From Clostridium sp. OS1-26 (GTDB taxonomy: Bacteria; Bacillota; Clostridia; Clostridiales; Clostridiaceae): 64,000 nucleotides of DNA. The first letter of the stretch is position 1. Each line of letters begins with the position of its first letter. The stretch covers positions 5,489,208 to 5,553,207 of the forward strand of contig NZ_CP133264.1 in assembly GCF_030915445.1 (NCBI RefSeq), read 5' to 3'. The notes beneath the pieces are model-generated. The model was not told where the DNA came from and did not search any database. It was given only the letters and a program-made list of their open reading frames with translations. This document shows, piece by piece, positions 16,409 through 24,227 of the stretch. The position numbers were made by a program, and so were the translations under genes.

Positions 16409-17132
16409 TCATATATTCATAAGATGCTTAAATTCCTTTAGATTACTTCTGCTTACTGGTATTTCGTAGTCTATATCTTGAAGTCTTAAATTATATGTGT
16501 TATTAAACCAAGGAATTATTTCTCTTATTTTAGTTATGTTAACAATATAAGATCTATGACATCTAAAAAATTTATCCTTTGGCAAGCTATTATAGAATTC
16601 AGTTATACTTACACTTACTGAGTATTCTTCATCCTTTGTAAAAACATAAGTTACTCTTTCTCTAGCTACACAATAATATATATTATCTAAATCTACTACT
16701 ATTATCTTTTCATTTTTCCATAAGTTTATTTTATTAGTTACACTACTTTTATGTGAATTGTCTTTTTGCTGATTATAGCTCAATTCTAACTTTTTTAACA
16801 TAGATATAATTCTAGATTCATGGTAGGGCTTTAATATATAATCAAAGGCCTCTATTTCAAAAGCTTCTACAGCATGTTCTTTATAGGCTGTTATAAATAC
16901 TATATAAGGCTTCTTAGAAAATTTACTTATATTCTTAGCTAGTAGTACACCGTCAAGTGATGGTATATTTATATCTAAGAATATAACATCAACTTCATTT
17001 TGTTGAATAAATTTAAATACCTCTATTCCATCTTCAAATTCATCTACTATTTCTATACTGCTATAATTTTTTATAAAATATTTAAGCTTCTTCTCTTGCT
17101 AGAAATTCGTCTTCAACTATTATAGCTCTCAT
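16409..17132 (-). pseudogene. LytTR-type response regulator, frameshifted
   Basis: The N-terminus reads MRAIIVEDEFLAREE and then hits a stop. One extra base near 17086-17093 explains this: removing an A from GAAGAAGCTT restores LKYFIKNYSS and a complete receiver domain (phospho-Asp in VDVIFLDINIP, Lys in AFDYILKPY). The C-terminal LytTR DNA-binding domain is intact (FFRCHRSYIVNITKI). The intact product would have about 240 residues. It follows the kinase gene by 4 bp, so the pair is one operon. This could be true inactivation or a sequencing insertion; unlike the other frameshifts here it is not a homopolymer loss. Confidence 0.8.
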
Positions 17133-17136
17133 AATC

Positions 17137-18789
17137 TCACCTCTTTATATAAAACTCAATTTTAGTTCCTTTTTCAAGTCTTTTTATTGTAAGTCCTTCT
17201 CCATAAATAAGTTTAAGCCTTAGATGTACATTGTAAAGACCAATTTTATTTTCAGGTATATTATCATTGTAAACTCTCTCTATTATATCTTCACTTATAC
17301 CAACCCCGCTATCAACTATAGATATTTTTACCTTTTCGTCCTGTTCCTTTACACTAATATTTACAGTTCCTGACCCCTTATCTTTTAAAATACCATGAAC
17401 TATGGCATTCTCAACTAGAGGCTGTATTGAAAGACTTGGTATTTTAACATCTACATCGTCTATGTCATAAATTATATTTAATTTATTTCCAAATCTAGCT
17501 TTTTCTATTTCTATATAATCTTTAACTTGTTTTAGTTCCTTTTTTATATCTATAAATTCATTATTTAGTTCTAAATTATACCTTAAATAGCTAGATAAAT
17601 TAATTATAAGTTCTCTTGCTTTATCTGGATTTATTCTTATAGAAGAAGTTATAGCATTTAATGCATTAAATAAAAAATGTGGATTTATTTGAGTTTGAAG
17701 CGCTTTAATTTCTGCTCTATTTGCCATTTCTTTTATTTGTTCAATCTTTGATACTTCCATTAAAGTAGAAATAATCTGTGAAAGTCCTACTGCAAGAGTT
17801 TGTAGTGAGTATGTGATTTTATGAGCTTTTCTATAATATATCTTTAATGCTCCTATGACTTCATTTTTTTCTTCAAGTGGAATTATAATAGCTGATTTTA
17901 ACATTGCACTTTTATCTTCTACATTATCATTTTTTATAATTATTTTGCCACTTTTTATTGCTTCTTTAGTTATTTCAGTTATTATCTCATGTCCTATATT
18001 ATAATACTCTTCCCCAACTCCAACATAAGCTAATATGTCTTTTTTATCAGTTATGGCTACTGCATCAGCTTGTATGTCTTCTTTTATAATAGAACATATT
18101 TTATTTAAAGAATCACTATTTATATTTCTAAAGTATGGAAGAGTTTTGTTTGCAATATCAAGCGCTAATTTTGCCTGCTTTGCAGCTATCTTTTCTTTAT
18201 CATCTTCTACACTTTGGACTAGTAAAACAATAAATCCTACGGAAATTTGCCCAAGTATCATCGGAATGGCAATTTTAGATACAATATCAAACCCTAGGGA
18301 ATGTGGCTTACTCAGTATAAGTATCAGTATCATTGTAATAGTTTCGCTTAGCATTCCTGCAGCTATGCCTGCTATCCATCTGTACTTCCTCTTTACCTTT
18401 TTATTGATATATCCAGAAACCATTCCTGCAGTTATGCTACTTATAAGACATGGTATTGAAGTTACACCATTTATATCTATTAAGTATCTGTGGAGTCCTG
18501 ATACTACTCCTGTTACTATTCCTACAAACGGACCAAATATTATTCCACCGGATACTATAGTTATTGTTCTAACGTTTACCAATGATCCTTCTACATTTAA
18601 CCCTGTATAAGTCGCTAATATAGCAAATAGGGAAAATACTGTACAAATAATTGCATAATCTTTTCTTTCGTAATTCTCTTTTAAAAATATTTCTCTAAAG
18701 CTTTGCATTCTAGTTATAATAAATAAACATATAAGGAGCAGCGTAGCTCTATCTACAAATTGGAATAGTATATTATATATATAATACAA
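17137..18789 (-). CDS. LytS/YpdA/BtsS-type sensor histidine kinase
   Basis: I prefer the TTG start at 18789, 10 bases after AAAGGAG; the TTG at 18819 lies before that site. About 550 residues form six or so membrane segments of the 5TMR-LYT type (about 1-200), a GAF-like domain (about 215-345), a His_kinase domain with [12 protein letters not shown] (phospho-acceptor His), and a HATPase with [11 protein letters not shown] and VDSGVGIS. LytS-type kinases respond to pyruvate or envelope changes. The frameshifted regulator follows directly, then the OFA transporter. Confidence 0.88.
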   Translation of the reverse strand: MYYIYNILFQFVDRATLLLICLFIITRMQSFREIFLKENYERKDYAIICTVFSLFAILATYTGLNVEGSLVNVRTITIVSGGIIFGPFVGIVTGVVSGLHRYLIDINGVTSIPCLISSITAGMVSGYINKKVKRKYRWIAGIAAGMLSETITMILILILSKPHSLGFDIVSKIAIPMILGQISVGFIVLLVQSVEDDKEKIAAKQAKLALDIANKTLPYFRNINSDSLNKICSIIKEDIQADAVAITDKKDILAYVGVGEEYYNIGHEIITEITKEAIKSGKIIIKNDNVEDKSAMLKSAIIIPLEEKNEVIGALKIYYRKAHKITYSLQTLAVGLSQIISTLMEVSKIEQIKEMANRAEIKALQTQINPHFLFNALNAITSSIRINPDKARELIINLSSYLRYNLELNNEFIDIKKELKQVKDYIEIEKARFGNKLNIIYDIDDVDVKIPSLSIQPLVENAIVHGILKDKGSGTVNISVKEQDEKVKISIVDSGVGISEDIIERVYNDNIPENKIGLYNVHLRLKLIYGEGLTIKRLEKGTKIEFYIKR

Positions 18790-18996
18790 GTTAACTCTTC
18801 TCCTTTCTTTAGATAACAAAAGTTAAAATATTAAGTTTTACCTATTATTACTGGTTTTTTTGCTTCTATTTGATCGAAGTTTCCCTTTATCTGATATATT
18901 ATCTACCTTATTATAAACTCATGTCAACAGTATAAAAATACAATTTCTATGTTGTTAATAGTAGAAAACTGTTTTATGTGTTTATTTTTAAATACA

Positions 18997-19038
18997 TTAA
19001 AAGGTTGATTTTCTTATGAGAGAAAATCAACCTTTTAA
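18997..19038. terminator. Bidirectional terminator-like hairpin
   Basis: A near-perfect AAAAGGTTGATTTTC/GAAAATCAACCTTTT stem with a 7-base loop lies next to repeat R7, upstream of the kinase gene and downstream of the acyltransferase gene. Confidence 0.75.
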
Positions 19039-19056
19039 TATATTTATGCTATGCTT

Positions 19057-19209
19057 GCACTCTGTGAAAGCGATTTGCGCCAAATCAGCACGCTGTGTAA
19101 GTGATCATCTCAAAATCATAGATTTTCGATGCCTACTTAAGATTTGGGCTCTCTGCTTGCACTCTGCGAAAGCGATTCGCACCAAATCAAAGATTTGGGC
19201 TCTCTGCTT
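19057..19209 (+). repeat. Tandem D units with nested palindromes, copy R7
   Basis: Two D units sit head to tail. The second (19159-19209) is the standard 51-bp form. In the first, the AAA loop of CCAAATC/GATTTGG is replaced by about 54 bp that fold into their own staged hairpin: TAAGT, CATC and AAAATC pair with GATTTT, GATG and ACTTA around an ATA loop. The last codons of plsC fall in the second D unit. Confidence 0.75.
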
Positions 19210-19912
19210 TTAAACCATGCTCAATAATATCATGTAAGATTTCCGCTAAATTCTTTTTCTCGTCCGCTGATAAATCTTCTAGATATACTGGTTTATGAAA
19301 TATAAGTTTAATGGAGTTTCCCCTTACCTTTTCACCAGCTTCTAGTACTCTATAAGTACCATCAATAGTAACAGGCACTATTGGCACATTTGCTTTAAGG
19401 GCTAACTTCATGCTTCCTTTTTTAAATTCACCCATTTCTGATTTTAAACTTCTTGTTCCTTCTGGAAAAATAATCATTGATTGTCCTTTTTTTAAGTTTT
19501 CTACACCTGAATTAATAGCTTTCATTCCTTCTCTGATATTATCTCTATCAATGTATACAGTGTCAATTTGGCTTAACCAGCTTCCCACTAAAGGGATTTT
19601 CTTTATTTCTTTTTTAGCAATAAAGGCTGTTAACTTGTTTATGTTTGCAAGTAATAGAAAAGCATCAAAAATTGCTTGATGATTACTTACAAAAAGACAA
19701 GGGCCTTCTGGAATATTCTCCTGTCCCTTTACTAAAGTGTTCGTTTTAGATTTCCTCAAAACATGGTTAGATATATCCTGTAATTGTTTATATGCATATT
19801 TATCAGCAAGTTCCTTTGATTTTTTTCTCAAAAAGAATAATTTAGTTCTACCTGTTACGGTTTTAATAAAAAGATAAATTGCAAAATAGACATACCAAAG
19901 TAACTTAATCAT
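19187..19912 (-). CDS. plsC: 1-acyl-sn-glycerol-3-phosphate acyltransferase (PlsC family)
   Basis: The 241-residue enzyme acylates lysophosphatidate to phosphatidate at the membrane. It shows an N-terminal membrane anchor (LLWYVYFAIYLFI), the catalytic NHQAIFDA (HX4D motif I) and FPEGTRS (motif III), plus VPIVPVTIDG (motif IV). The last seven residues (KAESPNL) and the stop codon come from the D repeat at 19159-19209, so the original C-terminus has been replaced. The change lies beyond the catalytic core and the enzyme is probably active. Confidence 0.87.
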   Translation of the reverse strand: MIKLLWYVYFAIYLFIKTVTGRTKLFFLRKKSKELADKYAYKQLQDISNHVLRKSKTNTLVKGQENIPEGPCLFVSNHQAIFDAFLLLANINKLTAFIAKKEIKKIPLVGSWLSQIDTVYIDRDNIREGMKAINSGVENLKKGQSMIIFPEGTRSLKSEMGEFKKGSMKLALKANVPIVPVTIDGTYRVLEAGEKVRGNSIKLIFHKPVYLEDLSADEKKNLAEILHDIIEHGLKAESPNL

Positions 19913-19981
19913 TAAAATACCTTCTCTCTCATGACGTATAGCTTTTTTATTCTATTCGATTACTATTATATATCATATACT

Positions 19982-20062
19982 AGGCATCTTCAAAAAATAA
20001 TTAGTCAGTATGACTCGAAATATCCGTCACATACTTAACTTTTTATTTTCTTTCAGATGCCT
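19982..20062. repeat. Inverted-repeat segment after the XRE gene
   Basis: AGGCATCT at the left pairs with AGATGCCT at the right, with partly matching A/T-rich inner arms. The first 16 bases (AGGCATCTTCAAAAAA) recur at about 54720-54735, at the end of a permease gene. It could be a terminator for the XRE gene or the end of a decayed mobile element. Confidence 0.45.
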
Positions 20063-20080
20063 TATCAATTTTTTATATAA

Positions 20081-20539
20081 TTATTTTTCTAATTCAAATA
20101 ATTCTTTCGCTCTTATATATATATATTCCTTATCAAAAGAGGAGCATATTCTTCTATTCTCGTTATCTATTATTCTATAATGACTTGATATTATATTTTG
20201 CTGAAGTTTGTAGTTATCCCGTACTTCTACATCTCTCCACCAAACCTTTCCTCCCATAGTCTTCATGTGGTTTCCTTCGCATTTTCCAAAGGCTAGAGAA
20301 ATCATTATATCCTCTAGGTCTTCCCCTAAAGTCATTTGAAGCACTTCACTATCTTTAAATAATGAACATACTACTACTGCTCCACTCCATCCCAGAGTGC
20401 CTCTTTCTTTTTCTATCTGAACTAGTGTTTTCTTAGATATTCCAAGTATCTCTGCCATTCTATCTTGAGTATAGTTTTTCTCGTTTCTTATTAATTTTAG
20501 CTTTGAATCAACTTTTTCTACAAATTCTTCTCTTGTCAT
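20081..20539 (-). CDS. XRE-family transcriptional regulator
   Basis: Residues 10-65 form a Cro/C1-type helix-turn-helix (LKLIRNEKNYTQDRMAEILG then ISKKTLVQIEKERG). The remaining 85 residues are unrecognised, with WWRDVEVRDNYKLQQN in the middle. No membrane or ligand-binding domain is evident. It lies between plsC and the ABC operon and has its own promoter region (20540-20719, with no obvious motif). The targets are unknown. Confidence 0.78.
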   Translation of the reverse strand: MTREEFVEKVDSKLKLIRNEKNYTQDRMAEILGISKKTLVQIEKERGTLGWSGAVVVCSLFKDSEVLQMTLGEDLEDIMISLAFGKCEGNHMKTMGGKVWWRDVEVRDNYKLQQNIISSHYRIIDNENRRICSSFDKEYIYIRAKELFELEK

Positions 20540-20719
20540 GTTATCACCCCTTGTACTTATCCTATGCTAAAAACTTTATTTATAGTGTAATTTTATACTA
20601 TAGGTGATCAAAAGTAAATATTTAGACAAAATACATTTTAGATTACGAGATCTAAAAATTTATATTGGAATATTTACAAACAAAAGGGTTTGCAGAAAAA
20701 ATTTATATTTTAAAGATTT

Positions 20720-21349
20720 TTACTCTACATTTATAGTCACAGGAATCTTTATATAATCCTTAATCTGCTCTCCATATACTAGAGATATTTTTTCGACACC
20801 TTTATTTTCACCAAAGAACTGGAAATACCTGTGCTGGAATCGTTCTCTTTCTATCTCTTTTAAAAATGATCTGTATGAATACACACTTCCATCATTAACT
20901 GGTTCTGCAAACTTTCCCTTAAGATTTAAATCAATAAAATTACTGTGCCAACTCCAATCAGCCTTGTTTAAGTTCTTTTCCCCAATAAGATTCAAACTTG
21001 CAAGGTCGCTGTTCTCATTCCAATGATCCCTATCTGAGTCTTTTTCCTCAATACATATAAACAAATTCTTATTTTTAGGTAAATTTATATTTATTTCTTT
21101 GCCATTTTCAATATCATATCTTTTATAATTTAACTTGTCTCCATCTAATATAAATGCATAAATATATTTTTTATCATCGTATGAAGGAAATACTAACCCA
21201 CTGATATTATTCATTGGCTGGCTATCTATCATTTTTACACTGCCGCTATAGCCAAGAGGCTCAACTATGCTTTTACTTCCCATAGAATACAAGTGCAGCA
21301 TCATAATTGCTACTATTACTGCTAAAATTGGAATCTTTATTCTATACAT
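20720..21349 (-). CDS. Membrane-anchored hypothetical protein of the ABC operon
   Basis: ATG 21349 is chosen because CAGGGAGGA lies 5-6 bases upstream; it overlaps the end of the preceding permease gene (21337). The protein has about 209 residues, one N-terminal membrane segment (IPILAVIVAIMMLHLYSM) and an extracytoplasmic part with no recognised domain. Overlap with the permease gene marks it as the last gene of the GntR-ABC operon, so it is probably an accessory subunit. Confidence 0.65.
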   Translation of the reverse strand: MYRIKIPILAVIVAIMMLHLYSMGSKSIVEPLGYSGSVKMIDSQPMNNISGLVFPSYDDKKYIYAFILDGDKLNYKRYDIENGKEININLPKNKNLFICIEEKDSDRDHWNENSDLASLNLIGEKNLNKADWSWHSNFIDLNLKGKFAEPVNDGSVYSYRSFLKEIERERFQHRYFQFFGENKGVEKISLVYGEQIKDYIKIPVTINVE

Positions 21350-22014
21350 AAATCTTCCTCCCTGCTTATAATTCTCCAACCTATATATACAGATATAGCA
21401 TAAATAATAATTTCGAACAAATAAGTTGTAGATTGGTTGGTAATAAAATTCGGTAGGTCATCTCCAAAGATTTTAATTAGGAACATATGCAATAGCATAA
21501 ATCCCCAATAATAGCCGAAACTCATAGCAATCGCTTCCCCTAAATCAAGTCTTGTATTTAAAGTCCCTATTAAAGCTCCTACACAAGCTGCACACATAAA
21601 CCCTATGAATTGATAAAGCCATAATCCTAAAGGAGTAAAACTAACTACTTCTAGTAAATTAAGCTCACCATAATTTCCATTAAATACTTGAATTTGTGAC
21701 GCATAGTGAATAAATACTAAAGTTTGTACATAAGAAATTATTGCTGCAGTAAAAATATAGAGAATAAAGCTGCTCAAATAAAAATCCTTTCTTCTCCCGC
21801 TCATACTAATCCAATATATAAAAGAATTCTTATAGTTATAAGCTGCATAAATTATTAAAAATAAGCTTTCTAACTTATATACATTATCTATACTCATATA
21901 AATATTATTTCTTTTTATTTCTACACAAAGTATACACATTAAAACTGTGCCTATTAAAATAGGAATTTTTCTACATAAAAAATTAAGCTTTAAACAAACA
22001 TTTAGCTCTCTCAT
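21337..22014 (-). CDS. ABC transporter membrane protein (second permease)
   Basis: The 225-residue protein has about six hydrophobic segments and no catalytic motif. It lies 18 bp after another permease gene and overlaps the next gene, within the operon GntR - ATPase - permease - permease - accessory protein. The arrangement resembles B. subtilis ytrABCDEF and other YtrA-linked systems, which respond to cell-wall antibiotics. The role as a transporter half is inferred from position and hydrophobicity. Confidence 0.65.
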   Translation of the reverse strand: MRELNVCLKLNFLCRKIPILIGTVLMCILCVEIKRNNIYMSIDNVYKLESLFLIIYAAYNYKNSFIYWISMSGRRKDFYLSSFILYIFTAAIISYVQTLVFIHYASQIQVFNGNYGELNLLEVVSFTPLGLWLYQFIGFMCAACVGALIGTLNTRLDLGEAIAMSFGYYWGFMLLHMFLIKIFGDDLPNFITNQSTTYLFEIIIYAISVYIGWRIISREEDLCIE

Positions 22015-22032
22015 AACCCTATACCCCCTTCT

Positions 22033-22758
22033 TTAATCTATGTCCATATGCATAAGTACTTTTTTAGCTAAAATATATAATATTATAGATAAAGCTATAT
22101 AAAACATAAGAGCTAAAGTTAAATTATTATTTATATAGGAAATGAATTTAACAAATTTATTACTGAATTTTTCTTGGAAGATTACTAAAAAAAGCACTAA
22201 AAATATAACTAAGTTTATTATTATTCCTAAAAATTTACTTGAAAGAGCTATTACACTCATGAAATTTGCAAAGGCACAAATAAAGGTCATTACTATAACT
22301 GTTATAAAAACAATTTTTACATAGGAATAAACTGTAAATCCTTCAAAATGGAATCCCATATAAGTAATAATTCCATTTAATTTATATAATTTATCACTTA
22401 GTAAATTTATTATATAAACAAGCAATATTACTATTGATGTCATGACACTTATAATAAAACTGAATATAATATTGCCTTTATAATATTTTTTTCTTGTATA
22501 GCCTAGATTTAAAAAATAAGCAGCTGTCTCCTTGTAACCAATGGCTAAAGCTGTATTTACATTTGCGAATATTGCCAACAACCAAAATAAATCATAAGAT
22601 GTTTTCCCATTATACCCGTATCTTAGTGGATATAAGTTTTGTATACTAAATAAGGCCAGACAAAAACCAACTACAGCTATAGTTATTAAATGCCATATAT
22701 TTTGTCTTAAAACTGATACTAACTGAAACTTTAATTTGTTACCTTCTTGCATATTCAT
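22033..22758 (-). CDS. ABC transporter membrane protein (first permease)
   Basis: The 241-residue protein has about six membrane segments (for example LITIAVVGFCLALFSI and FIISVMTSIVILLVYII). It follows the ATPase gene by 5 bp and is therefore its likely partner. It belongs to the ABC-2-like permeases of YtrA-regulated operons. The substrate is unknown. Confidence 0.7.
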   Translation of the reverse strand: MNMQEGNKLKFQLVSVLRQNIWHLITIAVVGFCLALFSIQNLYPLRYGYNGKTSYDLFWLLAIFANVNTALAIGYKETAAYFLNLGYTRKKYYKGNIIFSFIISVMTSIVILLVYIINLLSDKLYKLNGIITYMGFHFEGFTVYSYVKIVFITVIVMTFICAFANFMSVIALSSKFLGIIINLVIFLVLFLVIFQEKFSNKFVKFISYINNNLTLALMFYIALSIILYILAKKVLMHMDID

Positions 22759-22763
22759 AAAAA

Positions 22764-23645
22764 CTACCTTCCTTCACTTTCAATTGAAGTTAAATGAATA
22801 AATAGCTTTTGAAGAGGCATACTTTTCATTTCAAGTCCCATATTTTCAATTTTTATTTTTTCTTCTTTGGAAATGGTATGTAGTACAGCAGCATTAATGT
22901 TATTTCCCATAACTTCTTTATAGATAACATTTTTGTTTTTTGTAACATCACTTACCTTATTACTGTCACCATTTATATAAAAGGCTTTAGTTCTTAGGAG
23001 GTCTGTTTCTTCCTCCAATATAACTTTACCTTTATGGATTATTATCACATTCTCAAACAGTTTACTAACTTCATCTATTAAGTGAGTTGAAAATATTATA
23101 GTCCTAGGATTTTCACTGTAATCTTCTAACAAAATGCGGTAAAACTTCTCTCTAGCAACTGCATCTAACCCTGTATAAGCCTCATCGTATATAGTTATAG
23201 CTGCTCTGCTTGCTAGTCCTATTATTATTGATACTATAGACTGCATCCCCTTTGAGAGGTTTTTATATTGTTTGTTTAAATCCACATCAAATTCTTTTAT
23301 AAGTACCTTTTCAAATTCCCTGTCCCAGTTTTTATTAAAGGCTCTTGCTATACTAAATATTTCTCTTACTGTAAAAGTTGGTATAAACTTTGGCTTGTCA
23401 CTTACAAAGCAGATTTTGCTAAGAGCTTTTTCATTTTCAAAAGACTCTTCACCAAAAACCTTTACTGTACCTGAACTTTTTACATATTGGGCTGTGATTA
23501 TTTTTAAAAGTGTGGTCTTTCCTGCACCATTTCTTCCTAGTAGTCCATATATTTTACCTTCTTCTATGTTTAAATTTAAGTTATCTAAGGCTTTTATATT
23601 TAAAAATTTTTTATTTAAGTCTTTTATTTCTATTGCTAAGCTCAT
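22764..23645 (-). CDS. ABC transporter ATP-binding protein (YtrB-like)
   Basis: ATG 23645 (MSLAIEIKDLNKKF) is preferred to ATG 23651, because GGGGGA touches the latter. About 293 residues carry Walker A GLLGRNGAGKTTLLK, a variant signature LSKGMQSIVSI (K in place of the usual second G) and Walker B AITIYDEAYTGLD. Such variant signatures are common in YtrB-type ATPases. It is the first transporter gene after the GntR regulator and should pair with the two permeases downstream. Confidence 0.85.
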   Translation of the reverse strand: MSLAIEIKDLNKKFLNIKALDNLNLNIEEGKIYGLLGRNGAGKTTLLKIITAQYVKSSGTVKVFGEESFENEKALSKICFVSDKPKFIPTFTVREIFSIARAFNKNWDREFEKVLIKEFDVDLNKQYKNLSKGMQSIVSIIIGLASRAAITIYDEAYTGLDAVAREKFYRILLEDYSENPRTIIFSTHLIDEVSKLFENVIIIHKGKVILEEETDLLRTKAFYINGDSNKVSDVTKNKNVIYKEVMGNNINAAVLHTISKEEKIKIENMGLEMKSMPLQKLFIHLTSIESEGR

Positions 23646-23686
23646 TTTCATTCCCCCATATATTCATAGCTATAACTCTTTATAGA

Positions 23687-24054
23687 TTACTTATTTTCAA
23701 TACTATTAATCATTTCTATCAATTCTTCAGTTGTTATATCTAGTTTTTTAGCTTCAGAAATCATCTTACACAAATATTCATTAAAGAAATCCTTTTGCGT
23801 TTCTTCTTTATATATTCTTTTGCCCCCTCTTTTACAAACATTCCTATTCCCCTTTTCTTAAAAAGTACACCTTCATCTACCAACATATTTATGCCTTTAC
23901 CTGCAGTTGCTGGATTTATTCCGTAAATAGCTGCAAATTGATTGGTAGATAAAACTTGATCTCCTTCATTTATAATTCCATTCAGAAGATCGTCTTCTAT
24001 GCCCTCTGCCACCTGCAAATAAATCGGTTTACTATCATCAATTAAAATTTTCAT
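23687..24054 (-). pseudogene. YtrA-type GntR regulator, frameshifted
   Basis: Start ATG 24054 gives MKILIDDSKPIYLQVAEGIE, then a GntR winged helix (QVLSTNQFAAIYGINPATAG). The frame fails at a C5 run on the plus strand (23823-23827). Adding one base restores a typical YtrA tail (ETQKDFFNEYLCKMISEAKK, then ITTEELIEMINSIE) ending at 23687. The intact protein would have about 123 residues. It represses its own operon in related systems, probably through the palindrome at 24073-24098. The loss may be a sequencing error. Confidence 0.8.
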
Positions 24055-24072
24055 ATTATATCCCAACCTCAT

Positions 24073-24098
24073 TAGTTAGTTACTTATGTAACTAACTA
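24073..24098. promoter_or_regulatory. Palindromic operator of the GntR-ABC operon
   Basis: TAGTTAGTTAC-TTAT-GTAACTAACTA is a perfect inverted repeat with 11-bp arms, about 20 bp upstream of the regulator start. YtrA-type regulators bind such sites in their own promoters. Confidence 0.75.
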
Positions 24099-24195
24099 TA
24101 CAACACCTGGTTTTATTTGTCAAACAAAAATGTGAAATTTCATTGAGCTTAAAAACTGTTGCATTTTGTGTTGAGAATAAAAATATGAACGTAAA

Positions 24196-24224
24196 AAGAG
24201 CCGCACGAAAACCATGCGCCTCTT
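24196..24224 (-). terminator. Terminator of the BceAB-like operon
   Basis: An AAGAG-CGCA/TGCG-CTCTT stem is followed on the minus strand by TTTTTACG, four bases past the permease stop. Confidence 0.8.
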
Positions 24225-24227
24225 GAA

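Noticed and set aside
19016-19213. 65-aa frame across the tandem D units, and a similar one at 35149-35385
   Set aside because: Both are translations of repeat DNA (shared KAIRTKS and IWALCF) with no RBS; they reflect the repeat, not genes.
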